NCBI RefSeq assembly: GCF_009296265.1 | Contig: NZ_WBJS01000004.1 | Span: 62,001 to 126,000 of the forward strand | DNA from: Thioclava sp. JE_KL1 | GTDB taxonomy: Bacteria; Pseudomonadota; Alphaproteobacteria; Rhodobacterales; Rhodobacteraceae | DNA length: 64,000 nucleotides | Direction of reading: 5' to 3' | In this document: piece after piece, positions 18,453 through 32,317 of the stretch | Layout of the letters: each line of letters starts with the position of its first letter | How positions within the stretch are numbered: the first letter of the stretch is position 1 | The notes under the pieces: generated by a model | Told to the model about the DNA's origin: nothing | What the model saw: only the letters and a program-made list of their open reading frames with translations | The model's database searches: none | Translations under genes and position numbers: made by a program

Positions 18453-20039
18453 TTAGAGCTTCACCCAAGCCGCGCCATTCGGGCCGAGCGACAGCGTGCC
18501 GCCCTCCAGCGTTGCGGCAAGGCAGGGCCCGACGAGCTCCCCGTCAGCTTCGAGCGTCACCGGATCGGGGCCGAGATTGAAGTAACAGGCGAATTTCATC
18601 GCGCCATCGTCGCGAATGAAGCCAAGCACCGGATCGGGCAGGTCGAGGAAGGTCGACGTGCCCTCGCGCAGCACCGGGTTTTCCTTCCGGAAAGCCAGAA
18701 CGTTGCGGTAATAGGCGAGCACCGAGCCCTCATCGGCCTCTTCCAGTGCCACGGCGCGGGCCGCTTGCGGCGGCTTTACCGGCAGCCACGGCTTGGCCTT
18801 GGAGAAGCCCGCATTCGTGCTCTCGTCCCAGACCATCGGCGTGCGGCAACCGTCGCGGCCCTTGTTCTCGGGCCAGAAGCGCAGGCCGGGCGGGTCGGTC
18901 AGCTCGTGATATTCCATCTCGGTCTCGGTCTGGCCGAGCTCCTCGCCCTGATAGATGCCGATCGTGCCCTGGAAGGACGCGAGCATCGCAATCGCCAGCC
19001 GCGCGATGCTGTCCTCGGTGCCGTATTTCGCCCAGCGGGTCACATGGCGCTGCACATCGTGGTTCGAGAAGGACCAGCTCGGCCAGCCGTCGGGCGCGCC
19101 CTTGAAGAAGCCCTCGATCTTGCCGCGGAAATGCGCGGGCGTGAATTTCGGGCCCAGCATGTCGAAGCTGTAGGCCATGTGCAGACGGTCATCGCCGCGG
19201 GTGTATTCTTCCATGATGCCGAGCGCGCGATGGGGCGCTTCGCCGACTTCACCGATCAGCGTGCGCGCCTCGTAGTCGTCCATCACCGCGCGCATCTTCT
19301 TGAGGAAGGGGACGTTTTCGGGACGGTTCTTGTCGAACTCGTGATCCTGCATGTCGTAGGTCGAGACCGGCGGCCAGCGTTCGGGATCGGGGTCCATCGC
19401 CGGATTGTCGCGCAGTTTCGGGTCGTGGAAGTAGTAGTTCACCGTATCGAGGCGGAAGCCATCGACACCGCGATCCAGCCAGAAGCGGAACACGTCGAGC
19501 AATTCGTCCTGAACCTCGGGATTGTGCAGGTTCAGGTCAGGCTGCTCGATCAGGAAGTTGTGCAGGTAATACTGGCCGCGCTCGGGGGCGTATTCCCAGG
19601 ACGATCCGCCGAACACCGCCTGCCAGTTGTTGGGCGGGCTGCCATCGGGCTTGGGATCGGCCCAGACATACCAATCCTTCTTGGCTCCGCCTTTCTTGGC
19701 GTCCTTGAACCACGGATGCTGATCGGAGCTGTGCGAGATCACCTGATCGATCACGACTTTCAGACCCAGCTCATGGGCGCGCGCCACCAGCGCGTCGAAA
19801 TCCTCCAGCGTGCCGAATTGCGGATCGATGCCGCGATAATCGGAGACGTCATAGCCCATATCCGCCATCGGTGAGGTGAAGATCGGCGACAGCCAGATCG
19901 CATCGACGCCCAGCGAGGCGACATGATCGAGCCTGCGCGTGATCCCCTTAAGATCGCCGATCCCGTCGCCCGAGTCGTCTTGAAAGCTGCGCGGATAAAT
20001 CTGGTAGATAACCGCCCCGCGCCACCAATCCTTCGCCAT
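18453..20039 (-). CDS. Alpha-glucosidase, GH13 family
   Basis: The 528-residue cytoplasmic enzyme begins AKDWWRGAVIYQIYPRSF after its Met, typical of GH13 oligo-alpha-glucosidases. Catalytic sites are visible: nucleophile Asp in DGFRLDTVNYYF, acid/base Glu in TLIGEVGE, and transition-state Asp in FSNHDVQRH. It hydrolyses short alpha-glucosides such as maltose, isomaltose or sucrose isomers, feeding glucose into metabolism. ATG 20039 follows AAAGAGGAG; a longer in-frame version from 20114 lacks such a site. It diverges from the glycogen operon, with a LacI-type dyad in the shared control region. Confidence 0.9.
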   Translation of the reverse strand: MAKDWWRGAVIYQIYPRSFQDDSGDGIGDLKGITRRLDHVASLGVDAIWLSPIFTSPMADMGYDVSDYRGIDPQFGTLEDFDALVARAHELGLKVVIDQVISHSSDQHPWFKDAKKGGAKKDWYVWADPKPDGSPPNNWQAVFGGSSWEYAPERGQYYLHNFLIEQPDLNLHNPEVQDELLDVFRFWLDRGVDGFRLDTVNYYFHDPKLRDNPAMDPDPERWPPVSTYDMQDHEFDKNRPENVPFLKKMRAVMDDYEARTLIGEVGEAPHRALGIMEEYTRGDDRLHMAYSFDMLGPKFTPAHFRGKIEGFFKGAPDGWPSWSFSNHDVQRHVTRWAKYGTEDSIARLAIAMLASFQGTIGIYQGEELGQTETEMEYHELTDPPGLRFWPENKGRDGCRTPMVWDESTNAGFSKAKPWLPVKPPQAARAVALEEADEGSVLAYYRNVLAFRKENPVLREGTSTFLDLPDPVLGFIRDDGAMKFACYFNLGPDPVTLEADGELVGPCLAATLEGGTLSLGPNGAAWVKL

Positions 20040-20093
20040 GAATCGCTCCTCTTTCAGTTTCCTGTTGCCCGTTATCGCGGCAAGGGTAGACTT

Positions 20094-20105
20094 GTTAGCG
20101 CAAAC
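20094..20105. promoter_or_regulatory. LacI-type operator candidate between alpha-glucosidase and glgP
   Basis: GTTAGCGCAAAC at 20094-20105 is a 12-base dyad centred on GCGC that is symmetric at 10 of 12 positions. GCGC- or CG-centred dyads are typical of LacI-family sugar regulators. It lies 55 bases upstream of the alpha-glucosidase start (-) and 100 bases upstream of the glgP start (+), so it could control either gene. No LacI-type regulator gene is in the window. Confidence 0.45.
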
Positions 20106-20205
20106 GGCAACCACTGCTCAGGCCGTTTCTGCGCCTTCGCTTGACCTTGAGCAGGGGGCGGCACATCAATCAATTGCTATCTGACGCGTTCCGGAGACCT
20201 CCCCC

Positions 20206-22602
20206 TTGAAAGACACCCAATTGCCCAGTGCCGAGACAGTTCGCGAAGAAATTCTGCACCACATCACTTTTTCGATGGGCAAGGATCCCGACCACGCCTC
20301 GGTTTATGATTGGCGCATGGCGCTGTCTCTGGCGATCCGCGACCGGGTCGTGGCGCCGTGGTTCGCAGCGACCCGGCGGACATGGGAAGAGGGACGCAAG
20401 CGGGTCTACTACCTCTCGATGGAATTCCTGATCGGGCGGATGCTCGAGGATGCCGCGATCAACCTCGGGTTGCGCGCCACCTGCCGCGAGGCGATGGAAG
20501 CGCTTGGTCAGGACTGGGAAGCCGTGGTCGAGAACGAGCCCGACGCGGCGCTCGGCAATGGTGGGCTAGGGCGGTTGGCCGCCTGCTACATGGAGAGCAT
20601 GGCGACGCTGGGCTGCCCCGGATATGGCTACGGCATCCGCTATGAACACGGCCTCTTCAAGCAGCGCTTCGAGGGCGGGCGTCAGGTCGAGACGCCGGAG
20701 GATTGGCTCAAGCAGCGCCACCCGTGGGAATTCGAACGGCCCGAGGCGGCCTATGAGATCGGCTTCAAGGGCCATGTCGAAACGCTGGACGGCAAGCCGC
20801 ATTGGGTGCCAGGCGAGACGGTGCTGGCCGAAGCCTATGACATGCCGATCATCGGCTGGGAGGGCAAATGGGCGAACACGCTGCGTCTGTGGTCGGCCAA
20901 GCCCACCGAGCAGTTCGACCTCGCACGCTTCAATCACGGCGATTACGCCGCCGCAGCCGAACCCGAGGCGCTGGCGCGCACGCTATCCCGCGTGCTCTAT
21001 CCCGATGACACGACCTATGCGGGCAAGGAATTGCGCCTCAAACAGGAGTATTTCCTGACCTCCGCCGCGCTGCAGGACATCATGCGCCGCCATCTGGCCG
21101 CCGGGCACACGATCGAGGAGCTGCCGGAGTTCGTCGCGATCCAGATGAACGACACGCATCCGGCGATCGCGGGGCCGGAGCTGATCCGCATCCTCACCGA
21201 TCTGCATGACATGGAGTTCGACGCCGCGCTCGACATCACGATGCAATGTCTGGGCTACACGAACCACACACTGCTGCCCGAGGCGCTCGAACGCTGGGCG
21301 ACCTATCTGATGGGCACCGTGCTGCCGCGCCATATGCAGATCATCGAGAAGATCGACAGCTGGCACCGGCGCAAATTCCCCAAACGCGCGCATTACGTGG
21401 GGATCGTGAAGCATCAGGAAGTGCGGATGGGCGAACTGGCCTTCATCACCTCGCATAAGGTGAACGGGGTCTCGGCGCTCCATACCGAGCTGATCAAGCG
21501 CAACCTATTTCCCGAGTTGGACCGACTGCATCCCGGGCGCATCATCAACCAGACCAACGGAATCACGCCGCGCCGCTGGCTGCGCATGGCCAATGGCGAA
21601 CTGTCGCATCTGATCATCGACACGATCGGCGATGGCTGGGAGGCCGATCTCGACAAGCTGCGTGGGCTGGAGGCTTACGCCGAGGATGCGAGCTTCCGCG
21701 ACGCTTTCATGGCCGCGAAACGGCGCAACAAGGTGCATCTGGCGGATTGGGTGCGCGACACCCAAGGGATCACCCTCGACCCCGATGCGATCTTCGACAT
21801 TCAGGTGAAACGGATCCACGAATACAAGCGCCAGCTTCTGAACATCCTGCAAACCATCGCCGAATGGCATGCGATCCGCGAGAACCCGCAGGCCGAGTTC
21901 CAGCCGCGCGTGAAGGTCTTCGGCGGCAAGGCGGCGCCGGGCTATCACACGGCGAAACAGATCATCCGGCTGATCAATGACGTGGCCGAGGTGGTCAATA
22001 ACGACCCTTACGTCGATGGGCGCCTCAAGATCGTCTATCCGCCCAATTACAACGTCTCCATGGCCGAGCGGCTGATCCCGGCCGCAGATCTGTCAGAGCA
22101 GATTTCCACCGCGGGCAAGGAAGCCTCCGGCACCGGCAATATGAAGTTCGCGCTGAACGGCGCGCTGACCATCGGCACGCTCGATGGCGCGAATGTGGAA
22201 ATTCGTGAACAGGTGGGGGCGGAGAACTTCTTCCTCTTCGGCATGACCGCCGACGAGGTGATGGAGCGCCGGCGCGATCCCGAACATGCGCGCCACGCCA
22301 TCCTTGCAAGCCAGCCTTTGCAGGATGTGCTGCAGATGATCGCAGAGGGACGGTTTTCTCCTGAGGAACCAGAACGCTATCACGATCTTGTTCATAATAT
22401 GTGGCATAGCGATTATTTCCTCGTCGCTTCCGATTTCGAGGCCTACGCGGCGGCCCAGAAAGATGTGGACACGGCCTTCGCCGATCGCGCAGGCTGGGCG
22501 AAGATGGCTGTTTTGAACACCGCGCGGATGGGGTTCTTCTCCTCCGACCGGGCGATCAAGGGCTACATGGACGAGATCTGGACCACGCAATCGGCCCTGT
22601 GA
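20206..22602 (+). CDS. glgP: Glycogen phosphorylase
   Basis: The 798-residue enzyme releases glucose-1-phosphate from glycogen ends. The family signature [19 protein letters not shown] contains the lysine that binds pyridoxal phosphate, and [16 protein letters not shown] is another conserved block near residue 120. Length matches bacterial glucan phosphorylases. The start appears to be TTG at 20206, preceded by GGAGA at 20192-20196; the first in-frame ATG is 23 codons later and would cut a conserved N-terminal region. It is the first gene of the glycogen operon and is followed after 13 bases by glgB. Confidence 0.95.
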   Translation: MKDTQLPSAETVREEILHHITFSMGKDPDHASVYDWRMALSLAIRDRVVAPWFAATRRTWEEGRKRVYYLSMEFLIGRMLEDAAINLGLRATCREAMEALGQDWEAVVENEPDAALGNGGLGRLAACYMESMATLGCPGYGYGIRYEHGLFKQRFEGGRQVETPEDWLKQRHPWEFERPEAAYEIGFKGHVETLDGKPHWVPGETVLAEAYDMPIIGWEGKWANTLRLWSAKPTEQFDLARFNHGDYAAAAEPEALARTLSRVLYPDDTTYAGKELRLKQEYFLTSAALQDIMRRHLAAGHTIEELPEFVAIQMNDTHPAIAGPELIRILTDLHDMEFDAALDITMQCLGYTNHTLLPEALERWATYLMGTVLPRHMQIIEKIDSWHRRKFPKRAHYVGIVKHQEVRMGELAFITSHKVNGVSALHTELIKRNLFPELDRLHPGRIINQTNGITPRRWLRMANGELSHLIIDTIGDGWEADLDKLRGLEAYAEDASFRDAFMAAKRRNKVHLADWVRDTQGITLDPDAIFDIQVKRIHEYKRQLLNILQTIAEWHAIRENPQAEFQPRVKVFGGKAAPGYHTAKQIIRLINDVAEVVNNDPYVDGRLKIVYPPNYNVSMAERLIPAADLSEQISTAGKEASGTGNMKFALNGALTIGTLDGANVEIREQVGAENFFLFGMTADEVMERRRDPEHARHAILASQPLQDVLQMIAEGRFSPEEPERYHDLVHNMWHSDYFLVASDFEAYAAAQKDVDTAFADRAGWAKMAVLNTARMGFFSSDRAIKGYMDEIWTTQSAL

Positions 22603-22615
22603 ACCAAGGAGCGCT

Positions 22616-24760
22616 ATGACAGTTTCCCGCGACGAGGCCGAAGCGCTTATCCACGCGCAACATCCCGATCCATTTTCCGTGCTGGGTCTGCATGACGGGA
22701 AAATCGTGGCGCTGGTGCCCGGCGCAGAAGAGGTCTGGGCGCTTGGCAAGACAGAGGTCGCGCTGGAGCCCGTCGTGCCGGGGATTTTCACCGGCAAATG
22801 GACCGGAAAAACCTACCGACTGCGCGCCAAACACGAGCAGACGACGTGGGATTTCGACGACCCTTACGGCTTCGCGCCGGTGCTGGGTGCGATCGACGAA
22901 TACCTGATCGGGGAGGGGACGCATACGCGGCTCTGGGAGAAGCTCGGCGCCCATGTGATCACCCATGAGGACGTCGAAGGCGTCCATTTCGCGGTCTGGG
23001 CGCCCAATGCGCGCCGGGTCTCGGTCGTGGGCGATTTCAACTTCTGGGACGGCCGCCGCCACCAGATGCGCCGCATCGGCGCGTCCGGCGTGTGGGAGAT
23101 TTTCGTTCCCGGCATCCATGCAGGCGCGCTCTACAAATACGAGTTGCTCGACACCGAAGGCACGGTGCTGCCGCTGAAGGCCGACCCGGTCGGCTTCGGC
23201 GCAGAGCACCCGCCCGCGCAGGCCTCGGTCGTGCGCAAACTCGGGCGGCATCGTTTCGGCGACAGCGCGTGGTGTCAGACCCGCGCCGAGGCGCAGGAAC
23301 GCCACGCGCCGATCTCGGTCTATGAGGTGCATCTCGGGAGTTGGATGCGGATCTGGGACGAGGGAGGCAGACCGCTCTCTTACCACGAACTGGCCGAAAA
23401 GCTGGTCGATTATGTCTGCGACATGGGCTTCACCCATATCGAGCTGCTTCCCATTACCGAGCATCCGTTCGACGGCTCCTGGGGCTATCAGCCGATCGGG
23501 CTTTATGCGCCGACGATCCGCCACGGCCGCCCCGAGGAATTCGCGGAATTCGTGGACGCGGCGCATCGGCGGGGCCTCGGCGTGATCCTCGACTGGGTGC
23601 CGGGGCATTTCCCGACCGACGATCACGGGCTGAGACATTTCGACGGCACCGCGCTTTACGAGCATGCCGACCCGAAAGAGGGCTTCCATCAGGACTGGAA
23701 CACGCTGATCTACAATTACGGGCGGCGGGAAGTGTCGAACTATCTGCTCGCCAACGCGCTGTTCTGGCTTGAGGAATACCACCTCGACGGGCTGCGCGTG
23801 GATGCGGTGGCCTCGATGCTCTACCGCGACTATTCGCGGGCCGCGGGCGAATGGGTGCCCAACAAATATGGCGGGCGCGAGAACCTCGAGGCGATCGAAT
23901 TCCTGCAGAACATGAACGCGGCCTCCTATGGCGGCGCGGAAGGCATCATGACGGTGGCGGAGGAAAGCACCGCCTATCCGGGCGTGACGCGCCCCGTGCA
24001 TGAGGACGGGCTGGGCTTCGGCTACAAGTGGAACATGGGCTGGATGAATGACAGCTTGCGCTATTTCGCGCGCGATCCGCTCTATCGCAAGTTCCACCAT
24101 AACGAGCTGACCTTCGCGAGCTCGTACATTTACAGCGAGAATTTCATCCTGCCGATCAGCCATGACGAGGTGGTGCACGGCAAGGGTTCGATGCTGGGCA
24201 AGATGCCCGGAACTGACCCCGAGAAATACGCCAATCTGCGCGCTTTCTACGCGTTCCAATGGGCGCATCCGGGCAAGAAGCTTCTCTTCATGGGGCAGGA
24301 ATTCGGCCAATGGTCGGAATGGAGCCATGAGCGCGAGCTGGACTGGTATCTGCTCGACGATCCGCGCCATGACGGGCTGCGCGCGCTGGTGCGCGATCTC
24401 AACCGGCTCTATCGCGAGACGCCTGCGCTGCATTGGGGCGATTGCGAGCCGGACGGATTCGAATGGATCGCCGCCGACGACTCCGAGGCCTCGGTCTTCA
24501 TCTTCGAGCGTCGCGCGCCCGATGCCGATCCGGTCGTCGTGGTCGCGAACCTGACCCCGGTCGAGCACAGCTACCGCATCGGCCTGCCGCAAAGCGGCGA
24601 ATGGTGCGAGATACTCAACACGGATTCCGGTTTCTACGGCGGCGAGAACCGCGGCAATCTCGGTGCGATCCGCGCCGAAGACCACGCGCAGGGGCGCTGC
24701 GCCCACAGCGCGGAGGTGTATCTGCCGCCGCTGTCAGTCGTGATGTTCACGCCCGCGTAA
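22616..24760 (+). CDS. glgB: 1,4-alpha-glucan branching enzyme
   Basis: The 714-residue GH13 enzyme makes alpha-1,6 branches in glycogen. An N-terminal CBM48/beta-sandwich part ([20 protein letters not shown]) precedes the barrel. Catalytic residues are Asp in [12 protein letters not shown], Glu in [14 protein letters not shown], and Asp in [12 protein letters not shown]. The ATG follows AAGGA at 22606-22610, close behind glgP, as expected for an operon. Length and motifs are complete. Confidence 0.95.
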   Translation: MTVSRDEAEALIHAQHPDPFSVLGLHDGKIVALVPGAEEVWALGKTEVALEPVVPGIFTGKWTGKTYRLRAKHEQTTWDFDDPYGFAPVLGAIDEYLIGEGTHTRLWEKLGAHVITHEDVEGVHFAVWAPNARRVSVVGDFNFWDGRRHQMRRIGASGVWEIFVPGIHAGALYKYELLDTEGTVLPLKADPVGFGAEHPPAQASVVRKLGRHRFGDSAWCQTRAEAQERHAPISVYEVHLGSWMRIWDEGGRPLSYHELAEKLVDYVCDMGFTHIELLPITEHPFDGSWGYQPIGLYAPTIRHGRPEEFAEFVDAAHRRGLGVILDWVPGHFPTDDHGLRHFDGTALYEHADPKEGFHQDWNTLIYNYGRREVSNYLLANALFWLEEYHLDGLRVDAVASMLYRDYSRAAGEWVPNKYGGRENLEAIEFLQNMNAASYGGAEGIMTVAEESTAYPGVTRPVHEDGLGFGYKWNMGWMNDSLRYFARDPLYRKFHHNELTFASSYIYSENFILPISHDEVVHGKGSMLGKMPGTDPEKYANLRAFYAFQWAHPGKKLLFMGQEFGQWSEWSHERELDWYLLDDPRHDGLRALVRDLNRLYRETPALHWGDCEPDGFEWIAADDSEASVFIFERRAPDADPVVVVANLTPVEHSYRIGLPQSGEWCEILNTDSGFYGGENRGNLGAIRAEDHAQGRCAHSAEVYLPPLSVVMFTPA

Positions 24761-24786
24761 GCGGTGCCCAGAGGAGGGGGAGGAAT

Positions 24787-26058
24787 ATGAAACCACAGCC
24801 CAACACGCGCCTGAGCGCACAGGCCATGGCCTTCGTGCTGGCGGGCGGCCGGGGGAGCCGCTTGAAGGAACTGACCGACCGGCGCGCGAAACCCGCCGTC
24901 TATTTCGGCGGCAAGACCCGGATCATCGACTTCGCCCTGTCGAACGCGCTCAACTCCGGCATCCGCAAGATGGCGATCGCGACGCAATACAAGGCCCATT
25001 CGCTGATCCGCCACATCCAGCGCGGCTGGGATTTCTTCCGCGCTGAGCGGAACGAATATCTCGACATCCTGCCCGCGAGCCAACGCGTGGCCGACAGTCG
25101 CTGGTATGCAGGCACTGCCGACGCGGTGGCGCAGAACATTGATATCATTGAAGATTACGGCGTGAAATACGTCATCATCCTCGCCGGCGACCACATCTAC
25201 AAGATGGATTACGAGGTGATGCTGCGCCAGCATGTCGAGACCAAGGCCGATGTCACCATCGGCTGTCTGACCGTGCCGCGGATGGAGGCGACCGCCTTTG
25301 GTGTGATGGCCATCGACAAGACCGGACAGATCACCGATTTCCTCGAAAAGCCCGCCGACCCGCCCGGGATGCCCGGCGATCCCGATCATGCGCTGGCCTC
25401 GATGGGGATCTATGTCTTCGACTGGCAATTCCTGCGCGAGCTTCTGATCCGGGACATGGAAGACCCGAATTCGAGCCATGATTTCGGCCATGACCTGATC
25501 CCGCAGATCGTCAAGCACGGCAAGGCGATGGCGCATAAGTTCTCGGATAGCTGCGTGACGACGGGGCTTGAGACCGAACCTTACTGGCGCGACGTGGGCA
25601 CGGTGGACGCGTTCTGGCAGGCCAATATCGACCTGACCGATTTCACGCCGAAGCTGGATCTCTACGACACCGAATGGCCGATCTGGACCTATGCCGAGAT
25701 CGTGCCGCCCGCGAAATTCATCCATGACGAGGATGGCAGACGTGGCTCGGCAATCTCCTCGCTGGTCTCGGGCGACTGCATCGTCTCGGGCGCGGAGGTG
25801 CGCAATTCGCTGCTCTATACCGGCGTGCGCGCGCATAGTTTCGCGAGCCTGGAGGAGGCCGTCGTGCTGCCTTACGTCGATATCGGGCGGCATGCGCGGC
25901 TGAGCCAATGCGTGATCGACCGAGGCGTGCATATTCCCGAAGGGCTCGTCGTGGGCGAAGACCCGGAGGAGGACGAGAAGTGGTTCCGCCGGTCGGAAGG
26001 CGGTGTCGTGCTGATCACGCAGACGATGCTCGACAAACGCGCGGCGGCATTGGACTAA
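24787..26058 (+). CDS. glgC: Glucose-1-phosphate adenylyltransferase
   Basis: The 423-residue enzyme makes ADP-glucose from glucose-1-phosphate and ATP, the committed step of glycogen synthesis and usually allosterically controlled. The pyrophosphorylase signature [20 protein letters not shown] lies near residues 17-36, and the substrate site FLEKP is present. The C-terminal part has the left-handed helix hexapeptides ([19 protein letters not shown]). The start was chosen at ATG 24787 after a purine-rich GAGGAGGGGGAGGAA run at 24771-24785; the frame is open further upstream but overlaps glgB. Confidence 0.95.
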   Translation: MKPQPNTRLSAQAMAFVLAGGRGSRLKELTDRRAKPAVYFGGKTRIIDFALSNALNSGIRKMAIATQYKAHSLIRHIQRGWDFFRAERNEYLDILPASQRVADSRWYAGTADAVAQNIDIIEDYGVKYVIILAGDHIYKMDYEVMLRQHVETKADVTIGCLTVPRMEATAFGVMAIDKTGQITDFLEKPADPPGMPGDPDHALASMGIYVFDWQFLRELLIRDMEDPNSSHDFGHDLIPQIVKHGKAMAHKFSDSCVTTGLETEPYWRDVGTVDAFWQANIDLTDFTPKLDLYDTEWPIWTYAEIVPPAKFIHDEDGRRGSAISSLVSGDCIVSGAEVRNSLLYTGVRAHSFASLEEAVVLPYVDIGRHARLSQCVIDRGVHIPEGLVVGEDPEEDEKWFRRSEGGVVLITQTMLDKRAAALD

Positions 26059-26070
26059 CGGGATTAGAGA

Positions 26071-26103
26071 GCGGGGCGCTGCCCCGCACCCCGGGATATT
26101 TGG
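26071..26103 (+). repeat. Intergenic GC-hairpin/ATATTT repeat, copy 1
   Basis: GCGGGGC (26071-26077) pairs with GCCCCGC (26081-26087) around a three-base loop. This is followed by CCCCGGGATATTT (26089-26101) and a purine run that serves as the glgA leader. The same hairpin-plus-CCCGGGATATTT unit occurs, in minus orientation, near 55275-55394 and 60137-60237. I recall similar units from other Rhodobacterales genomes. Confidence 0.6.
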
Positions 26104-26116
26104 AAAGAGCGAAGAT

Positions 26117-27534
26117 ATGAAACGCGTGCTCTCGGTTGCGTCAGAAGCGGTCCCGCTGATCAAGACGGGCGGTCTGGCCGATGTGGCAGGCGCCTTGCCC
26201 GCCGCGCTCAAAGGGCAGGGCTGGGAGATGCGGGTGATGATCCCGGCCTATCGCGGGATTCTGAAAAAGCTGAAATCACCGAAACTGGTTTGGGAAAGCG
26301 AGAGCCTCTATGGCGGCCCGGCGCGTCTGGTGCTGGGCAAGGCGGGCGGCATCGAGGTTCTGGCGCTGCAGGCCGACCACCTGTTCGACCGGGACGGGGG
26401 CCCGTATTCGCAAGACGGGCGCGACTATCCCGACAATGCCGAACGCTTCGCAGCGCTCAGTTTCGTCGCAGCCGAGATCGCGCGCGAGGGCGCGGGCAAA
26501 TGGCAGCCCGATCTGGTGCATTGCCACGATTGGCAGACCGGGCTCGTGCCATGGTATCTGCGCGGCACCGGCATCCCGACCGTGATGACCATCCACAATA
26601 TCGCATTTCAGGGCCGGTTCGGCCGCGACAAGCTGGCGGCGCTCGGGCTGCAGACCTGGGATTTCACCCGCGAGGGTGTGGAATTCTGGGGCGACATCTC
26701 GACGCTGAAAGCCGGGCTGGTTGCGGCGAGCGCGATCACCACGGTCAGCCCGCGCTACGCAGAAGAGCTGATGCGCGGCGAGTTCGGCATGGGGCTGGAA
26801 GGTGTCATTCAGGCGCGCGCGGGCGATCTGCACGGTATTCTCAACGGCATCGATCTGGATGTCTGGAACCCCGAGACCGATCCGGAAGTGACGTCCTTCT
26901 CGGCGGCGAAACCCGGCGGAAAATCGAAGAACCGCAAAGCCTTGGAGGCCGAATTTGATCTCGATGTGCCGGGACCGCTGGCGATCCTGATCTCGCGCCT
27001 GACGCCGCAGAAGGGGATCGATTTGCTCGCTCCGGCGCTTAGGCCCTATCTCGAGTCGGGCGGCGGTCTTGCGGTGCTGGGATCGGGCGACGGCTGGGCG
27101 GAAGATGCGATGCGGGACCTTGCCGCGCGTCACCCCGACCGGGTCGGCGTGAAGATCGGCTATGACGAGGCGCTGAGCCATCGGATGTATGCAGGCGGCG
27201 ACGCGGTGCTGGTGCCCTCGCGCTTCGAGCCCTGCGGGCTGACCCAGCTCTACGGGCTGCGCTATGGGTGCCTGCCGGTGGTCTCCGCCGTCGGTGGTCT
27301 CGCCGATACGGTGGTGGGCGCGACGCCCGCGACCGAGGCTGCAGGCGCATCGACCGGGATCGTCTTCCATCCCGTCGACGATCTCGCGTTGCGGCAGGCG
27401 CTGATGAAGCTGATCGCGCTCTATGCCGATCGCAAGGGCTGGGCCGCGATGCAGCGCCGGGCAATGAAGACCGACTGGGGCTGGGACGGATCGGCCGCAC
27501 GCTACGCCGCGCTTTACGACGCGCTTCTCGGTCG

Positions 27535-27538
<4 letters not shown>
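26117..27538 (+). CDS. glgA: Glycogen synthase (ADP-glucose type)
   Basis: The 473-residue GT5 enzyme elongates alpha-1,4-glucan from ADP-glucose. The N-terminal SEAVPLIKTGGLADVAGALP carries the KTGGL glucosyl-donor motif (residues 16-20). HCHDWQTGLVPWYL and the C-terminal PSRFEPCGLTQLYGLRYG (containing the conserved Glu) are present. Length is normal. The start follows a purine-rich GAAAGAGCGAAG leader that forms the tail of an intergenic repeat. The stop overlaps the glgX start by four bases (ATGA). Confidence 0.95.
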
Positions 27539-31175
<3,637 letters not shown>

Positions 31176-31211
31176 TCCCATCTGGCGGCAAATCCAGCCG
31201 AAAAACAAAGT

Positions 31212-31238
31212 CGGGGGGCTGAAATCGCCCCCCGTTTT
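31212..31238. terminator. Intrinsic terminator, probably bidirectional
   Basis: CGGGGGGC (31212-31219) pairs perfectly with GCCCCCCG (31227-31234) around a seven-base loop. TTTT follows at 31235-31238; on the opposite strand the stem is followed by ACTTTGTTTTT. It lies between the pgm stop (+) and the quinone oxidoreductase stop (-). Confidence 0.85.
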
Positions 31239-31248
31239 CATACTAGAT

Positions 31249-31269
31249 TAATACCGATAATCGGTATTA
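31249..31269. other. Perfect 21-bp AT-rich palindrome
   Basis: TAATACCGAT at 31249-31258 and ATCGGTATTA at 31260-31269 are exact reverse complements around a single A at 31259. It lies in an AT-rich patch (about 31235-31290) between convergent genes, just past the pgm terminator. It resembles a dimeric repressor operator, but no start codon faces it at short range. Confidence 0.7.
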
Positions 31270-31298
31270 TGTAAATTATAAGTGCGATTTGACGCCCA

Positions 31299-32270
31299 TT
31301 ATGGTGTCAAAACCGTGCTCCCGACCGTTTTCCGGCCCTCCAGCGCCTCATGGGCAGCGGCGACATCCTCCAAAGAAAACGTCTGTGGCACGTCGATCTT
31401 GATCTCGCCTTTCCCAATCATCTCAAAAAGTTCTGCAGCGGAGTTGCGCAACCAGCCCGGTTGATCCGTGTGCTGGAACAAGGTCGGACGCGTCAGGAAC
31501 AGCGAGTTGCGCGCCAGATCGCCGATCTTGAACTGATCCGCCGGACCCGAGCTTTGACCGAAGCACACCAGCGTGCCGAACCGTTTGAGCACATCGAGCG
31601 ACGTCATCACCGTATCCGCGCCCACCGAGTCATAGACCGCCGCGACGCCCGCGCCATCGGTGAGCCGTTTGACCTCTGCGCCGAAATCCTCGGACCGGTA
31701 ATCGATCACCGCGTCATAGCCGTGCTCGAGCGCCCGCGCGCATTTCTCAGGCCCGCCAGCCGTGCCGATCGCGCGCACGCCCTTGGCCTTCAGCCATTGT
31801 CCCGCGATCGAGCCGACGCCACCGGCCGCCGCATGGAAAAGCACGGTGTCGCCAGACTTTACGGGATATGAGTGATGGATCAGGTAATGCACGGTCAGAC
31901 CTTTGAGCATCACCGCCGCTGCGACCTCATCGGAAATATCGTCCGGGATCGGCACGACGTTTTTCGCAGCCATCACCCGGTGGCTCGCATATGCGCCGTT
32001 GGGCTGCGTATAGGCCACGCGCTGTCCGACCTGCAGATCCACGCCATCGCCGACCGCCTCGATCACACCCGCCGCTTCGCCGCCGGTGATCAGATCGCTC
32101 TCCACTGGCCACGGATAAAGCCCCGTTCGGAAGTAAACATCGATGAAATTCAATCCGATAGCGGAATGTCTTAAAGTGACTTCGCCGGGGCCCGGCTTGG
32201 GGACCTCGATCTCGATCTTGTGGAACTGGTCGCGCCCGCCGGGGCGCGAGATTGCCATCGCATAAGCCAT
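31299..32270 (-). CDS. NADPH:quinone oxidoreductase (QorA-like, MDR superfamily)
   Basis: The 323-residue zinc-free medium-chain reductase has the early GLNFIDVYFRTGLYPWP motif and the Rossmann segment LFHAAAGGVGSIAGQWLKA with AAAGGVGS. YDSVGADT and CFGQSSGP are typical of bacterial QOR. It likely reduces quinones with NADPH in the cytoplasm. ATG 32270 follows GGGAGG; an upstream in-frame codon at 32321 would overlap cbbR. It lies 47 bases downstream of cbbR on the same strand and may be co-transcribed, though no Calvin-cycle role is known. Confidence 0.88.
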   Translation of the reverse strand: MAYAMAISRPGGRDQFHKIEIEVPKPGPGEVTLRHSAIGLNFIDVYFRTGLYPWPVESDLITGGEAAGVIEAVGDGVDLQVGQRVAYTQPNGAYASHRVMAAKNVVPIPDDISDEVAAAVMLKGLTVHYLIHHSYPVKSGDTVLFHAAAGGVGSIAGQWLKAKGVRAIGTAGGPEKCARALEHGYDAVIDYRSEDFGAEVKRLTDGAGVAAVYDSVGADTVMTSLDVLKRFGTLVCFGQSSGPADQFKIGDLARNSLFLTRPTLFQHTDQPGWLRNSAAELFEMIGKGEIKIDVPQTFSLEDVAAAHEALEGRKTVGSTVLTP

Positions 32271-32317
32271 GTTATCCTCCCTGTTGCCGCGCAAAGGTAC
32301 TGCGCGCGGCCCCGGCG

